Origin: Croceibacterium_B sp963811255
GTDB taxonomy: Bacteria > Pseudomonadota > Alphaproteobacteria > Sphingomonadales > Sphingomonadaceae
Direction of reading: 5' to 3'
NCBI GenBank assembly: GCA_963811255.1
Contig: CAWEQI010000001.1
Location: 496,001 to 560,000, forward strand
DNA length: 64,000 bases
Made by a program: the position numbers and the translations under genes. Positions within the stretch are counted from its first letter, which is position 1. Every line of letters starts with the position of its first letter. The notes beneath the pieces were generated by a model, which saw only the letters and a list, made by a program, of their open reading frames with translations, searched no databases and was not told the origin of the DNA. This document shows positions 8,003 through 17,563 of the stretch, in pieces.

Positions 8003-8467
8003 TCAAAGCCCCAATTGCGACAACCCGGGATGGTCGGCAGGTCGCGGGCCATTCGGCCAACGATACAGACGGTCTCCTTCGGCTATAACCAGATCATTGA
8101 TGCTGGCATGGCGCACCGCCATGTAGCCGTCGGCGTCGAACTCCCAGTTCTCGTTGCCGTACGAGCGGAACCACTGCCCGGCGGCGTCGCGCCATTCGTA
8201 GGCGAAGCGCACGGCGATACGGTTGCCGCCGAACGCCCACAGCTCCTTGATCAGCCGGTATTCGAGTTCCTTCGCCCATTTGCGCTGGAGGAAGGCGACG
8301 ATGGCCTCGCGCCCGGTGAAGAACTCGTCGCGGTTGCGCCAGCGGCTGTCGGGCGAATAGGCGAGGGCGACCGTCTCCGGGTCGCGCCGGTTCCACGCAT
8401 CCTCCGCCGCGCGGACCTTCTGCGCGGCGGTTTCGGCGGTGAACGGCGGCAGCGGCGGTCGGGTCAC
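8003..8467 (-). CDS. DUF1348 / NTF2-like protein
   Basis: A 154-residue cone-fold (SnoaL/NTF2-like) protein of the DUF1348 type, recognised by AEDAWNRRDPETVALAYS, FTGREAIVAFLQRKW, RFAYEWRDAAGQW and the NENWEF segment. Members are small cytosolic proteins of largely unknown function. The GTG start overlaps the stop of the transaldolase-like gene by four bases (GTGA), so the pair is translationally coupled. A longer open frame upstream lies inside the transaldolase gene and is rejected. Confidence 0.85.
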   Translation of the reverse strand: MTRPPLPPFTAETAAQKVRAAEDAWNRRDPETVALAYSPDSRWRNRDEFFTGREAIVAFLQRKWAKELEYRLIKELWAFGGNRIAVRFAYEWRDAAGQWFRSYGNENWEFDADGYMAVRHASINDLVIAEGDRLYRWPNGPRPADHPGLSQLGL

Positions 8468-9666
8468 GCTTCCAGCGTCATGCGCACGAAATCGACCGTC
8501 GCCCGGGTGGCCTTGGCAAACTCCGCCGCGGTGGCCTGGAAGCTGCCGAACTGGGCGAACTGGTCGGGGGTCATGCCGTCGAATTCGTAGGCCTGGCGGA
8601 AGCTCGGCAGCTTCAAGAGCTTCTCGACGCTCGCCTTGTTCGGCTCGCGCTCGATCGCCTTGGGGTCGAACGGCGCCAGCTCGTCCTCGACCGCCATCAG
8701 GCCGGCGATGTAGCTCGGCGGGCAGGTGTAGACCATGTCGCTGCCGGCGAAGTCCTCGATATGGCGGCTGACGGTCTTCCCCGTCCGCTCGTCCTTTTCC
8801 ACCCGCATCGAGCATTGCAGCATCTTCGACGGGTGGCCAATCTCCTTGCCGTGCCAGTAGGCGCGCTTGAGCACCGCCTCTTCACCGTCGCGGATTTCGG
8901 GTAGCGAAAGCTCGATTCCGCGCGCCTTGGCCTCGGTGCTCCAGTCACCCAATTGCCCGAGCCGGCTCGACATGTGGGTGATGACGCTGCGCCAGGTGGT
9001 GAGGTCCACGCCCGCAGCCTTGGCCCGCAGCAGACCGGCGCTCACCGCGGCGCGGCAGCGGGTGTACTGGGCAACGGTGAAGCTGGTGGTGTTGTTGGTG
9101 CTGATCCCGCGCGCGGTCAGCTCCTCGAGCACTTCGTAGCCCTGCTTCGAGCCGGGCAACTTGACCATCACGTTCGGCCCTTGTGCGGCGATCGACAAGC
9201 CCATTGCCAGCATCTTGTCGCCGTCGGTGACGAAGCGCGGATCGACCTGGCCCGAGAGGAAGCCGTACTTGCCGCCGGAAGTCTCGAACACCCGGCGGAT
9301 CGCCGCGGCGCCCTTCTTCACCAGATCGAGGTACATCGCCCAATAGACGCCCTCGACGTCGAGCCCGGGATTGTCCTTCGCCGTCTTCTTGATCTCGGCG
9401 GTCCACAGCTCGGGATCGAGCTGAATCGCCTGCAGGCTCAGCGGCGGGTTGGTGGTTACCCCGCGAAAGCCCATCGTGCCGCTCTCGTGGATCGCGCCGT
9501 TGTCATAGAGGCGCGTGAGCTGCGCGTCCCAATCGGCTTCCTTGCCGGCAGGGGCCTTGGCCAGAGTTTCGGCCTTCCAGCTGGGATAGATCAGCGGCGA
9601 GGAATCCCACCAGATCTCGCAGTCGGGATTGGTGGCGGCGAGCTTTTCAAGCACGTTCTGGGTCAT
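8464..9666 (-). CDS. Transaldolase family protein
   Basis: A 400-residue TIM-barrel aldolase of the transaldolase superfamily. TTNPPLSLQAI near residue 68 corresponds to the TSNPS segment, and NVMVKLPGSKQGYEVL carries the likely Schiff-base lysine. It is longer than classical TalB (about 317) or the small TalC/fructose-6-phosphate aldolases (about 220), so it is a divergent branch and its substrate is uncertain. ATG at 9666 is chosen over an upstream in-frame start that adds 14 residues. Operon with the DUF1348 gene. Confidence 0.85.
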   Translation of the reverse strand: MTQNVLEKLAATNPDCEIWWDSSPLIYPSWKAETLAKAPAGKEADWDAQLTRLYDNGAIHESGTMGFRGVTTNPPLSLQAIQLDPELWTAEIKKTAKDNPGLDVEGVYWAMYLDLVKKGAAAIRRVFETSGGKYGFLSGQVDPRFVTDGDKMLAMGLSIAAQGPNVMVKLPGSKQGYEVLEELTARGISTNNTTSFTVAQYTRCRAAVSAGLLRAKAAGVDLTTWRSVITHMSSRLGQLGDWSTEAKARGIELSLPEIRDGEEAVLKRAYWHGKEIGHPSKMLQCSMRVEKDERTGKTVSRHIEDFAGSDMVYTCPPSYIAGLMAVEDELAPFDPKAIEREPNKASVEKLLKLPSFRQAYEFDGMTPDQFAQFGSFQATAAEFAKATRATVDFVRMTLEA

Positions 9667-9817
9667 GGCCCGCCCCATGCCCCGAGCATGGCCGCAAGGT
9701 CCAGCCATTTTCCGTCAAGGCGGGCGATAGCGCAGCTTTGCGCCCTGCTTCGTGTCAAAGTGTCGCAACCGGCGATCCGCGCTTGTTGCCGCGCATGTGG
9801 CGCCTAGACTTGAGCCG

Positions 9818-10717
9818 ATGAGACTGTGCCGCCTCGCCCTGCTGCTAATGCCGCTGCTCGGCGCGTATGCGCCGGCGGCACACGCCGTCGATCCGACCAC
9901 GGACGCAGGCGACAGATCGGACATCCTCGTCACCGGCCAGAAAAAGCCGGTCACCCGCGAGCAGGTCACCCAGGAGGCGCGCGCGGTGACCCGCGAAACC
10001 GATGTGCGCGATGAGCCGCTGGCGCGGTTCGATGATCGCGCCTGCCCCGGCGTGATCGGCATGACCCAGGCCTATGCCGAGCAGATCGTCGGCCGCATGC
10101 GCCAAGTGGCCGAGGACTATCACATTCCGCTCGCCGCCAACGGCGATTGCGCGCCGAACGTGATCCTCGCCTTCACCGAGGATGCCCGCGCCGACCTGCA
10201 GGCGTTTCAGAAGCGAACGAAAGAGCTGTCGATCGAGCTCACGCCCGACGAACGCCGCGAACTGCTGGACGAGCCGGGGCCGGTGAAGGTCTATTCGGTG
10301 GTCGAGCGGCGCATGCAGAACGGCGCGATCGTACCCAGGCGGCGGAACCTGACCGATATTCCGACCGCGCGGATGGAGGGTGGCCAGTCGCTGATCTCGA
10401 CCGCGACCGAGCAGCACATCGTCAAGGTCGTCGTGCTGATCAACCGCAGCGCGGCGGTCGGCAAGAGCCTCTCGCAACTGTCCGACTACGCGATCATGCG
10501 CGCCTTCGCCCGCACCCGCGATGCCACCGGGGCGACGGCGCCGGATTCGATCCTCACCCTGTTCCACCCCGGAAACCAGTCGCCGCCGCAAGGGCTGACC
10601 GACTTCGACCGCGCCTATCTCGCCTCGCTTTACGAAGGCTCGGCGCACGTCAAGGGCCTCAGCAAGCTGATGCGCGTCAGCCACCACCTTGAAAAGATCG
10701 AGCAAGGGAAAGAATAG
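9818..10717 (+). CDS. Exported sphingomonad protein of unknown function
   Basis: A 299-residue protein with a clear Sec signal peptide (MRLCRLALLLMPLLGAYAPAA, cleavage after AHA) followed by DILVTGQK, a short motif common at the start of exported sphingomonad proteins. The mature part contains paired cysteines near CPGVIG and GDCAPN and a segment QLSDYAIMRAFARTR. No catalytic signature is recognised. Probably periplasmic. A longer frame starting at 9752 is rejected because it would bury the signal peptide. Confidence 0.75.
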   Translation: MRLCRLALLLMPLLGAYAPAAHAVDPTTDAGDRSDILVTGQKKPVTREQVTQEARAVTRETDVRDEPLARFDDRACPGVIGMTQAYAEQIVGRMRQVAEDYHIPLAANGDCAPNVILAFTEDARADLQAFQKRTKELSIELTPDERRELLDEPGPVKVYSVVERRMQNGAIVPRRRNLTDIPTARMEGGQSLISTATEQHIVKVVVLINRSAAVGKSLSQLSDYAIMRAFARTRDATGATAPDSILTLFHPGNQSPPQGLTDFDRAYLASLYEGSAHVKGLSKLMRVSHHLEKIEQGKE

Positions 10718-10842
10718 GGCAGCGTTCCACGGGCGGTTTTCCGGTGCCCATCCAGCGATGATGAAGTGACGGATTGGATTTTAGGGTAAAGTCAATTGCC
10801 GCGCTCAGACCTCCAAGCGCGCAACACCGAAAGGGCCCGCGC

Positions 10843-11769
10843 ATGACTCGATTGACGCCTGGCTGGATTCTGCTGCTCTGCTCGATCCCGGCCGCAGCCG
10901 CGGCGCAGGCGCGCCACGACGCGCTCGACGTGCACCAACTGCCGCTCGGCGACGGTCATGTCTCGCAGACGCCGGAGCGCGGCTATGTGATGGCGTGCCG
11001 CATGGGGCCGGGGCGCGGCGGCGGCGCCCGCCATGCCGGCGCTTGGATTCATGGGACGACCTGGGACCTGACGCAGAAGCCGCACGTGCAGGGCCGGGTC
11101 TCCTGGCCGCAGGCGCAATTCTCGATCCGGCTGACCGGCGAGGGCCGCGTCGTCAGCGGGAATGCGCTGCCGGTGAAGACGCCGACCGGCCGCTTCCCGA
11201 TCGCGCCCGACGATCCGGCCTATCGCTACGATACCAACCCCAACGCGATCGGCGCGCAGGCCGTATCGCTGACCCTGCCCGCCCATCCCGAGACCGCGCC
11301 GACGCCGAGCTGCGTGCCGATGGGAATGGTGGGTGTCGCGCTCAACGGCGTGGCGATCTTCAATGCGCTCGACGACGGCGGCCGCGATGCCGTTGCACAC
11401 GAAGTGCAGGATTTGTGCGATGGCCATCCGCAAGGACGCGGCGAATATCATTATCACGGGCCGAGCCCGTGCCTGCCCGGCGAAAACGAGCGAAACACGC
11501 TGATCGGCTACGCGCTCGACGGCTTCGGCATCTATTCCATCTACGATGCCGAGGGCAACGAACAGACCGACGCCGACCTTGACGCCTGCCACGGCCGCGT
11601 GAGCACGGTGATGTGGGACGGCAAGCCCACGCGGATCTACCACTACGTGCTGACTCGCGAATATCCTTACACGATCGGCTGCTTCAAAGGCACGCCGGTG
11701 CTAACGCCGCGAGAGATGGGGGGCCGGAGGCCGCCGGCTCGCCGTCAAGGCCCCGGTTTGTCCGGCTGA
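10843..11769 (+). CDS. YHYH domain-containing exported protein
   Basis: A 308-residue exported protein with a signal peptide (cleavage after AAAAAQA). The YHYH signature occurs as RGEYHYHGPSPC near residue 204, followed by the family segments LIGYALDGFGIY and RIYHYVLTREYPYTIGCFKG. YHYH proteins are secreted and thought to bind metal, but their reaction is not established. The ATG at 10843 is preferred to an upstream in-frame start because the signal peptide begins there. Confidence 0.85.
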   Translation: MTRLTPGWILLLCSIPAAAAAQARHDALDVHQLPLGDGHVSQTPERGYVMACRMGPGRGGGARHAGAWIHGTTWDLTQKPHVQGRVSWPQAQFSIRLTGEGRVVSGNALPVKTPTGRFPIAPDDPAYRYDTNPNAIGAQAVSLTLPAHPETAPTPSCVPMGMVGVALNGVAIFNALDDGGRDAVAHEVQDLCDGHPQGRGEYHYHGPSPCLPGENERNTLIGYALDGFGIYSIYDAEGNEQTDADLDACHGRVSTVMWDGKPTRIYHYVLTREYPYTIGCFKGTPVLTPREMGGRRPPARRQGPGLSG

Positions 11770-11895
11770 CGGGATCGTGCTTTTCCGAGTCGCAGAGAGA
11801 TTCGGTCCCCGTCGCCTCAGACCCGAAACTCAGTTCGATTGGATGACCAGCTCGTGGCCCCCGTTGACGCAAGCGCGGTCAATCGCCCCGCGCGC

Positions 11896-12432
11896 CTACT
11901 TCGACGAAGGCGAGGCCGGCGCGCCGGGCAGCGTCGCCGGGTCCCAGTGCTCGTCGGCCTTGCCGTTCACGAACCGCCAGGTGTCGAACCAGGTGGTGGT
12001 GTACTTGTCATCGGGGTCCCCCGGCGTCGGCAGCGTGCGCTGGGTCATCACGGTGACGTAATCCCCCTCTGCGACCACCGCGACGATCGGCTGGGTCAGC
12101 TTGTCGCACGTCGGCGTCGGCTTCTGCTTGGCGACGTCCATGAAATAATGGACCACGCCCTTGAGGCCGCTCGCCGCCATCGGATTGTGCTGGATGTACT
12201 TGTCGGTCAGCCACTCGCCCGCGCGGCTCCACTGATGGCACTGCAGCAGCTCCTTCTCGATGTGCAGCGCCGCCTGCTTGTTGCGGTTGAGCTTGGGGTC
12301 CTTGCTGGTGAACAGCGCCTCGGGATTCGGCGCGGCGACAACCGGATCGCTCAGCGCATGCATCGCCGCGGCGGCGGGCATCGGCGCGATCACGGCAAGC
12401 GTGGCGGCGGCGGTGGCAAGCAAGGTCTTCAT
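11896..12432 (-). CDS. Exported SnoaL/NTF2-like protein
   Basis: A 178-residue protein with a signal peptide (MKTLLATAAATLAVIAPMPA, cleavage after AAA) and a cone-fold domain recognised by WLTDKYIQHNPMAASGLKG, VVAEGDYVTVMTQRT and TTWFDTWRFVNGKADEHWD, typical of SnoaL-like polyketide cyclase/hydrolase relatives. A GGAGG-type ribosome-binding site precedes the ATG. The gene is divergent from typA, 136 bases away. Substrate unknown. Confidence 0.8.
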   Translation of the reverse strand: MKTLLATAAATLAVIAPMPAAAAMHALSDPVVAAPNPEALFTSKDPKLNRNKQAALHIEKELLQCHQWSRAGEWLTDKYIQHNPMAASGLKGVVHYFMDVAKQKPTPTCDKLTQPIVAVVAEGDYVTVMTQRTLPTPGDPDDKYTTTWFDTWRFVNGKADEHWDPATLPGAPASPSSK

Positions 12433-12568
12433 CGGAACGTCCTCCCCAGGGATGGCTTTGCCCCGCATGATGCACGGTTCCCCGCCAGAGTCCATCGCCA
12501 ACCCCTTGCTGCATCGCAGCAAAGTCCCTATGTGCGCCCCCGCAACCGCCTTCCCGAAAGCTAGCCCC

Positions 12569-14380
12569 ATGTCCCTCCGCAACGTGGCGATCATCGCCCA
12601 CGTCGATCACGGCAAGACCACGCTCGTCGACCAGCTGTTCCGCCAGTCGGGCACCTTCCGCGACAACCAGCGCGTCGAGGAGCGGGCGATGGATTCGAAC
12701 GACCTCGAGAAAGAGCGCGGCATCACCATCCTCGCCAAGTGCACCAGCGTCGAATGGCACGGCACCCACATCAACATCGTGGACACCCCCGGCCACGCCG
12801 ATTTCGGCGCCGAGGTCGAGCGCATCCTCAGCATGGTCGACGGGGTGATCCTGCTGGTCGACGCCGCCGAAGGGCCGATGCCGCAGACCAAGTTCGTTAC
12901 CGGCAAGGCGCTCGGCCTCGGCCTCAGGCCGATCGTCGTGGTCAACAAGATCGACCGCCCCGACGCGCGCCCGCATGAAGTGCTCGACGAGGTGTTCGAC
13001 CTGTTCGTCAACCTCGACGCCTCCGACGAGCAGCTCGACTTCCCCGCGCTCTACGCTTCGGGCCGCGCCGGTTACGCCAGCGAGGACCCGGAAGCCCGCT
13101 CGGGCGATCTCTCACCGCTGTTCAAGACCATCGTCAGCCACGTCCCCGAGCCAGGCCTCGACCCCGAGGCCGACTTCGCCATGCTCGCCACCCTGCTCGA
13201 CCGCGACAACTTCTTGGGGCGCATCCTCACCGGCCGCATCGAGAGCGGACGGCTCGAAGTCGGCATGCCGATCAAGGCGCTCGACGTCGCCGGCAACCTC
13301 GTCGAATCCGGCCGCGCCACCAAGGTCTTCGCCTTCCAGGGCCTCGAGCGCGTCCCCGTGCTCCACGCCCAGGCAGGGGACATCGTCGCCATCGCGGGGC
13401 TGACCGAGGCGACCGTGTCGAACACCCTGTGCGATCCCGCGGTCAGCGCCCCGATCGCCGCCCAGCCGATCGACCCGCCCACCCTCGCCATGACCTTCTC
13501 GGTCAACGACAGCCCCTACGCCGGGCGCGAGGGCGACAAGGTGCAGAGCCGGGTGATCCGCGACCGGCTCGAGCGCGAGGCCGAAGGCAACGTCGCCATC
13601 CGCGTCAGCGAGAGCCACGACAAGGACGCCTTCGAGGTCGCCGGCCGCGGCGAGCTCCAGCTCGGCGTGCTGATCGAGACCATGCGCCGCGAAGGCTTCG
13701 AGCTCAGTATCAGCCGCCCGCGCGTCCTGTTCCGCGAGGGGCCGAACGGCCGCGAGGAGCCCTACGAAACCGTGGTGGTCGACGTCGACGACGAGTTCTC
13801 CGGCACCGTCATCGACAAGATGGCCGCGCGCAAGGCCGAGATGACCGACATGCGCAGCGGCGGAGGCGGCAAGACCCGGCTGACCTTCAGCGCCCCCAGC
13901 CGCGGCCTGATCGGCTATCACGGCGAGTTCCTCTCCGACACCCGCGGCACCGGGGTGATGAACCGGGTGTTCGAACGCTACGGCCCGTGGAAGGGCCCGA
14001 TCCAGGGCCGCATGAACGGCGCGCTGATCAGCATGGAGCAGGGCGAGGCCGTCGCCTACGCATTGAACGCGCTGGAGGACCGCGGCACGCTGTTCGTCAG
14101 CCCCGGCGACAAGCTCTACGAAGGCATGGTGATCGGCGAAAACGCCAAGCCGCAGGACCTCGAGGTCAATCCGCTCAAGTCCAAGCAGCTGACCAACTTC
14201 CGCGCCAGCGGCAAGGACGAAGGCATCCGCCTCACCCCCCCGCGCAAGATGACCCTCGAACAGGCGATCGCCTACATCCAGGACGACGAGCTGGTCGAAG
14301 TGACCCCGCAGAGCGTGCGGCTGAGGAAGCGCTACCTCGATCCGCACGAGCGCAAGAAGGCGGCGCGGGCGGCGGCTTAG
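12569..14380 (+). CDS. typA: Ribosome-associated translational GTPase TypA/BipA
   Basis: Elongation-factor-like GTPase that binds the ribosome and assists 50S assembly and stress adaptation. It has 603 residues, the family length. G1 is AHVDHGKTT (10-18), then RGITI, DTPGHADFG and NKIDRP, followed by the EF-G-like domains and the BipA-specific C-terminal part (SPGDKLYEGMVIGENA; LTNFRASGKDE). A long upstream extension in the same frame overlaps the divergent gene and is not conserved. Confidence 0.97.
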   Translation: MSLRNVAIIAHVDHGKTTLVDQLFRQSGTFRDNQRVEERAMDSNDLEKERGITILAKCTSVEWHGTHINIVDTPGHADFGAEVERILSMVDGVILLVDAAEGPMPQTKFVTGKALGLGLRPIVVVNKIDRPDARPHEVLDEVFDLFVNLDASDEQLDFPALYASGRAGYASEDPEARSGDLSPLFKTIVSHVPEPGLDPEADFAMLATLLDRDNFLGRILTGRIESGRLEVGMPIKALDVAGNLVESGRATKVFAFQGLERVPVLHAQAGDIVAIAGLTEATVSNTLCDPAVSAPIAAQPIDPPTLAMTFSVNDSPYAGREGDKVQSRVIRDRLEREAEGNVAIRVSESHDKDAFEVAGRGELQLGVLIETMRREGFELSISRPRVLFREGPNGREEPYETVVVDVDDEFSGTVIDKMAARKAEMTDMRSGGGGKTRLTFSAPSRGLIGYHGEFLSDTRGTGVMNRVFERYGPWKGPIQGRMNGALISMEQGEAVAYALNALEDRGTLFVSPGDKLYEGMVIGENAKPQDLEVNPLKSKQLTNFRASGKDEGIRLTPPRKMTLEQAIAYIQDDELVEVTPQSVRLRKRYLDPHERKKAARAAA

Positions 14381-14419
14381 GCAGGTTAGTCAGTTCCTTC
14401 GGTCGACGTCGTTCGCAAA

Positions 14420-15492
14420 CTAGACGCGGCTGGCCGTGGCCAAACGCCGGAACTGCGGCCTCGTTGCGCACTTAGGCGACAACTTACTAATGTGTTCTAG
14501 CATAGGAGACAGATCGTAGGGCACGACAGCACCTTCGGCAGTTCCAATTGTTGCGGCTAACAACTCCAATAGCGCTGCCGCCTTTTCCTCGGTGTCGATC
14601 AAATCGAGGTTGGGCTCCTCAAGTGCGTCGCCATTCAAGCCATACTCCATGCTGGACCATGCATCGAATGGAACGAGAAAGCGGCTAACCATGCGAACCG
14701 CTTCCGCAAATCTACTTCCGGAGGTGGCTGGTAAGTCTGCAAACGCCCTTGAGACTCCGGGGGTCGAGAGCGAACGCTCCTGAGGCCACACCTTCTCAAG
14801 AAATGGCGATATTGCGCGGCCGAAGAGGCCTTCACGAGTTTGCCCCTTCTTGGTGGGTATTTCTCGAAGGTATTGTTGCAGCACATTTGCGGCGTGGGCC
14901 CGCACCTCGTCCTCAACAGAACGAAGGACTTGTTGCACGTTCACAAAAGGAATTGCCGGGCGGCGCCTTCTTCTTAAAGCATCCAAGCACTCTACGATCA
15001 TGCTAAATACGAGCGACTGGCGCGTGTTACGACTTAAGCGCCTACCGCATTGGTGGATCGTTCGCGCTGTAGCCAACGAGCACAATATGAAAGAGCCGAG
15101 CGAGATCATAGATTAGATCAGGAACGACGCGACGTCGTAGGTAGAACTCCCCGAAATCCCTATCTGACAGCACGAGATCAGAATGGGCTTCGGCACGCGG
15201 ATTGACGCAGCCATGAACGTGAAGGATACCAGCAAAGCTGAGCATCTCGAGGAATGCCAGCCATGACTGAATGCGCAGCGGCATCCAGACGCTCATAGAC
15301 TTGTAATACAAGGTCGCGAAAGTCCGGCATCCCGGCTGGAAGAGACACGCCGGCTCCGGCAATGAATACAACCTCGCCTCTCGCGTGAGCTAACAAGAGT
15401 CGCTCTGGGATTCGCGTTGTGTTGGGCGCTAGCTCGATGAGCCGGTCTTCGACGACGTCGTCTGAGCGAGCGCGAATTGCCATTGGCGGCAA
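14420..15492 (-). pseudogene. Degraded SIR2-domain (NAD-hydrolase/defence-type) gene remnant
   Basis: Three minus-strand fragments in different frames belong to one broken gene. The N-terminal piece (MAIRARSDDVVEDRL onward) holds a SIR2 NAD-binding start, VVFIAGAGVSLPAGMPDF. A second frame resumes at FAGILHVHGC and runs through LVLSDRDFGEFYLRRR to LVGYSANDPPMR, then a stop. A third frame carries the C-terminus (EKVWPQERSLSTPGVSRAFA to FRRLATASRV). Intact relatives are large; here most of the SIR2 domain's middle and hundreds of later residues are deleted. GC is visibly lower than in neighbours (55% in one counted line against 68% in typA), which fits transfer followed by decay. Confidence 0.8.
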
Positions 15493-16072
15493 TGGCTAGA
15501 TTGGCGTCATGCACAATTCAATGGTTTCGCGGAGGGAGATCCGAGATTGATCCATGGGGCGAGAAAAGAAGTGGACACCCCCACAACCCCCTCCCTCAGG
15601 CAGGGCCTGAGCAGTTCAAGTTCCGCTCCGCCCCGCGGCTCCCGCCCGCGCTGGCGGGCCGGCAACAAGAAACGACTTTCCTACAACCCCTCGCTCAGGC
15701 ATAGCGGACGCGAATCACGGTTTGTTCCGTCCCCTGGCCCTTTCCGCGCGGGCGGCGGTCGGGAGAGAGGTCGCGAGGCGTTCCCGCTGCGCGTCGCCGT
15801 CGCGCCGGGGTGATCGGGAAAGGAGGTGCCGCCCCGGTCTCGTGAATGTGTCACCCTCTCCAGTGCGGATGAAAACGGCGGATTCCCGAGGTTTGCCGCC
15901 TTCCGCCCAGGATGACACCTGTCGCCCTTTGTCAACGCGGTATCGCCTCGGCCGGGCGCCACTCGGCGAGGAACCAGTCGCGATAACGTGGGTTTAGCTC
16001 TGCGAGCTTCGGTCGCCCCGCGACCGCGGCGCGGATGGGACTATCATCGATCGTGGCGCGGAAGGGCTGGCG
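15493..16072. other. Gene-free region, repeat-rich
   Basis: About 580 bases with no convincing gene on either strand. Short frames here lack recognisable domains and ribosome-binding sites. The right half contains a dispersed repeat with TGTCACCC arms (15843-15930). The leader of the downstream KaiC-like gene lies in the last ~100 bases, with GGAAGGG upstream of its TTG start. Confidence 0.6.
15843..15930. repeat. Dispersed repeat: TGTCACCC ... GGCGGATTCCCGAGG ... GATGACAC
   Basis: GTGTCACCC at 15848, GGCGGATTCCCGAGGTTTGC around 15878-15897 and GATGACAC at 15911 match, in order, the reverse complement of the element at 40756-40845 (GTGTCACCC, GGCGGATTTCCGGGAGTTTGC, GGGTGACAC). Both copies are intergenic. 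I infer a sphingomonad interspersed repeat rather than a gene. Confidence 0.6.
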
Positions 16073-17563
16073 TTGAGCGAGGGCAGAGAAGACGAAGCAT
16101 CGACCGGGATCAGCGGCCTCGATGACATCCTGACCGGCGGGCTCTCCCGCGGGCGCGTGTTTCTGGTCGAGGGCAGCCCCGGCACCGGCAAGACCACCAT
16201 CGCCTTGCAGTTCCTGATCGAAGGCGCGGCGCGCGGCGAGCGGACGCTGTACATCACGCTGTCGGAAACCGAGGACGAGCTGCGCAGCAGCGCCGCCTCG
16301 CACGGGTGGGATCTTGCGGGCGTCGAAATCTACGAGCTGGTCCCGCCCGAGAACCTGCTCGACGACGAGCAGCAGCAGAGCCTGCTGTACTCCTCCGATC
16401 TCGAGCTGGGCGAGACGACCAAGCGCATCTTCGAGGCGTTCGAGCGGGCGAGGCCCGACCGGGTGGTGCTCGACAGCCTGTCGGAAATCCGCCTGCTGGC
16501 GCAAAGCTCATTGCGCTATCGGCGGCAGATTCTGGCGCTCAAGCACTATTTCGCGCGGCAGAATTCGACCGTGCTGATGCTCGACGACCTGACCAGCGAA
16601 ACCAACGACCGCACCGTCCACAGCGTCGCCCACGGCGTGATCCTGCTCGAGGAGCTCGCCCGCGACTACGGCGCCGAGCGGCGCCGGCTGCGGATCGTCA
16701 AGTATCGCGGCCGGCGCTTTCGCGGGGGCTATCACGATTTCACGATCGAGACCGGCGGCGTGCGCGTCTATCCGCGGCTCGTCTCTTCGGAGCACTACAC
16801 CCGCTTCTCCCGCGAAGCCGTCGCGAGCGACAGCGCCGAGCTCAATGCGCTGCTCGGCGGCGGCGTCGAGCGTGGGTCGAGCGTGCTGATCCTCGGCCCC
16901 GCCGGCACCGGCAAGTCGCTGCTGTCGCTGACCTTCGTCGAAGCCTCGGCGGCGCGCGGCGAACCGGCCGCGATGTTCGTGTTCGATGAGGAGCTCGGGC
17001 TGCTGAAAGAGCGGGCGAAGGGCCTCGGGATCGATCTTCAATCAATGATCGACAAAGACATGCTGGTACTCGAGCAGGTCGACGCCGCGGAGATGACTCC
17101 CGGGGAGTTCTCCCAGCGCGTGCGGCAATGCGTAGAACAGCACGGCGTCCGCACGGTGGTGGTCGACAGCCTGAATGGCTTCCAGGCGGCCATGCCGGAG
17201 GAGAACGCGCTGGTCCTGCACATGCACGAGCTACTGCAGTACCTCAACCGACAGGGCGCGACGACCTTCCTGACCGTCGCCCAGCACGGCCTCGTGGGCG
17301 ACATGAAAACGCCGGTGGACGTGACCTATCTCGCCGACACCGTCATTCTCCTGCGCTATTTCGAGGCGCGCGGGCGCGTGCGGCGGGCGATCTCGGTCGT
17401 CAAGAAGCGCACCGGCACGCACGAGGATACGATCCGCGAGTACCGCATCGGCTCGCAGGGATTCACCCTGGGCGAGCCGCTGATTGGCTTCCAGGGGGTC
17501 CTGCGCGGCGTGCCGACGCTGGCCGATACGACCGCCGACCTGCTGGCCGACCCTTCCGAGTGA
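16073..17563 (+). CDS. KaiC-like double-domain ATPase
   Basis: A 496-residue RecA-type protein with two KaiC domains. The first Walker A is GSPGTGKT (34-41) with catalytic-type acids in SETEDE (64-69); the second is GPAGTGKS (275-282) with FDEE (304-307). At the position of the cyanobacterial phospho-sites Ser431-Thr432 it has Thr418-Tyr419 (DVTYLADT), so canonical autophosphorylation is unlikely. No kaiA or kaiB is nearby. The start is TTG after GGAAGGG. Its stop overlaps the kinase start (GTGA). I infer a signalling ATPase acting with that kinase rather than a clock. Confidence 0.88.
   Translation: MSEGREDEASTGISGLDDILTGGLSRGRVFLVEGSPGTGKTTIALQFLIEGAARGERTLYITLSETEDELRSSAASHGWDLAGVEIYELVPPENLLDDEQQQSLLYSSDLELGETTKRIFEAFERARPDRVVLDSLSEIRLLAQSSLRYRRQILALKHYFARQNSTVLMLDDLTSETNDRTVHSVAHGVILLEELARDYGAERRRLRIVKYRGRRFRGGYHDFTIETGGVRVYPRLVSSEHYTRFSREAVASDSAELNALLGGGVERGSSVLILGPAGTGKSLLSLTFVEASAARGEPAAMFVFDEELGLLKERAKGLGIDLQSMIDKDMLVLEQVDAAEMTPGEFSQRVRQCVEQHGVRTVVVDSLNGFQAAMPEENALVLHMHELLQYLNRQGATTFLTVAQHGLVGDMKTPVDVTYLADTVILLRYFEARGRVRRAISVVKKRTGTHEDTIREYRIGSQGFTLGEPLIGFQGVLRGVPTLADTTADLLADPSE

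Noticed and set aside
15681..15962. Minus-strand 93-residue frame in the gap before the KaiC-like gene
   Set aside because: Arg/Pro-rich composition, no ribosome-binding site, and it overlaps a dispersed repeat. It looks like translated repeat DNA.
16073..17563. Circadian clock KaiC
   Set aside because: The phospho-site pair is Thr-Tyr and no kaiA or kaiB is present, so a clock role is not supported.
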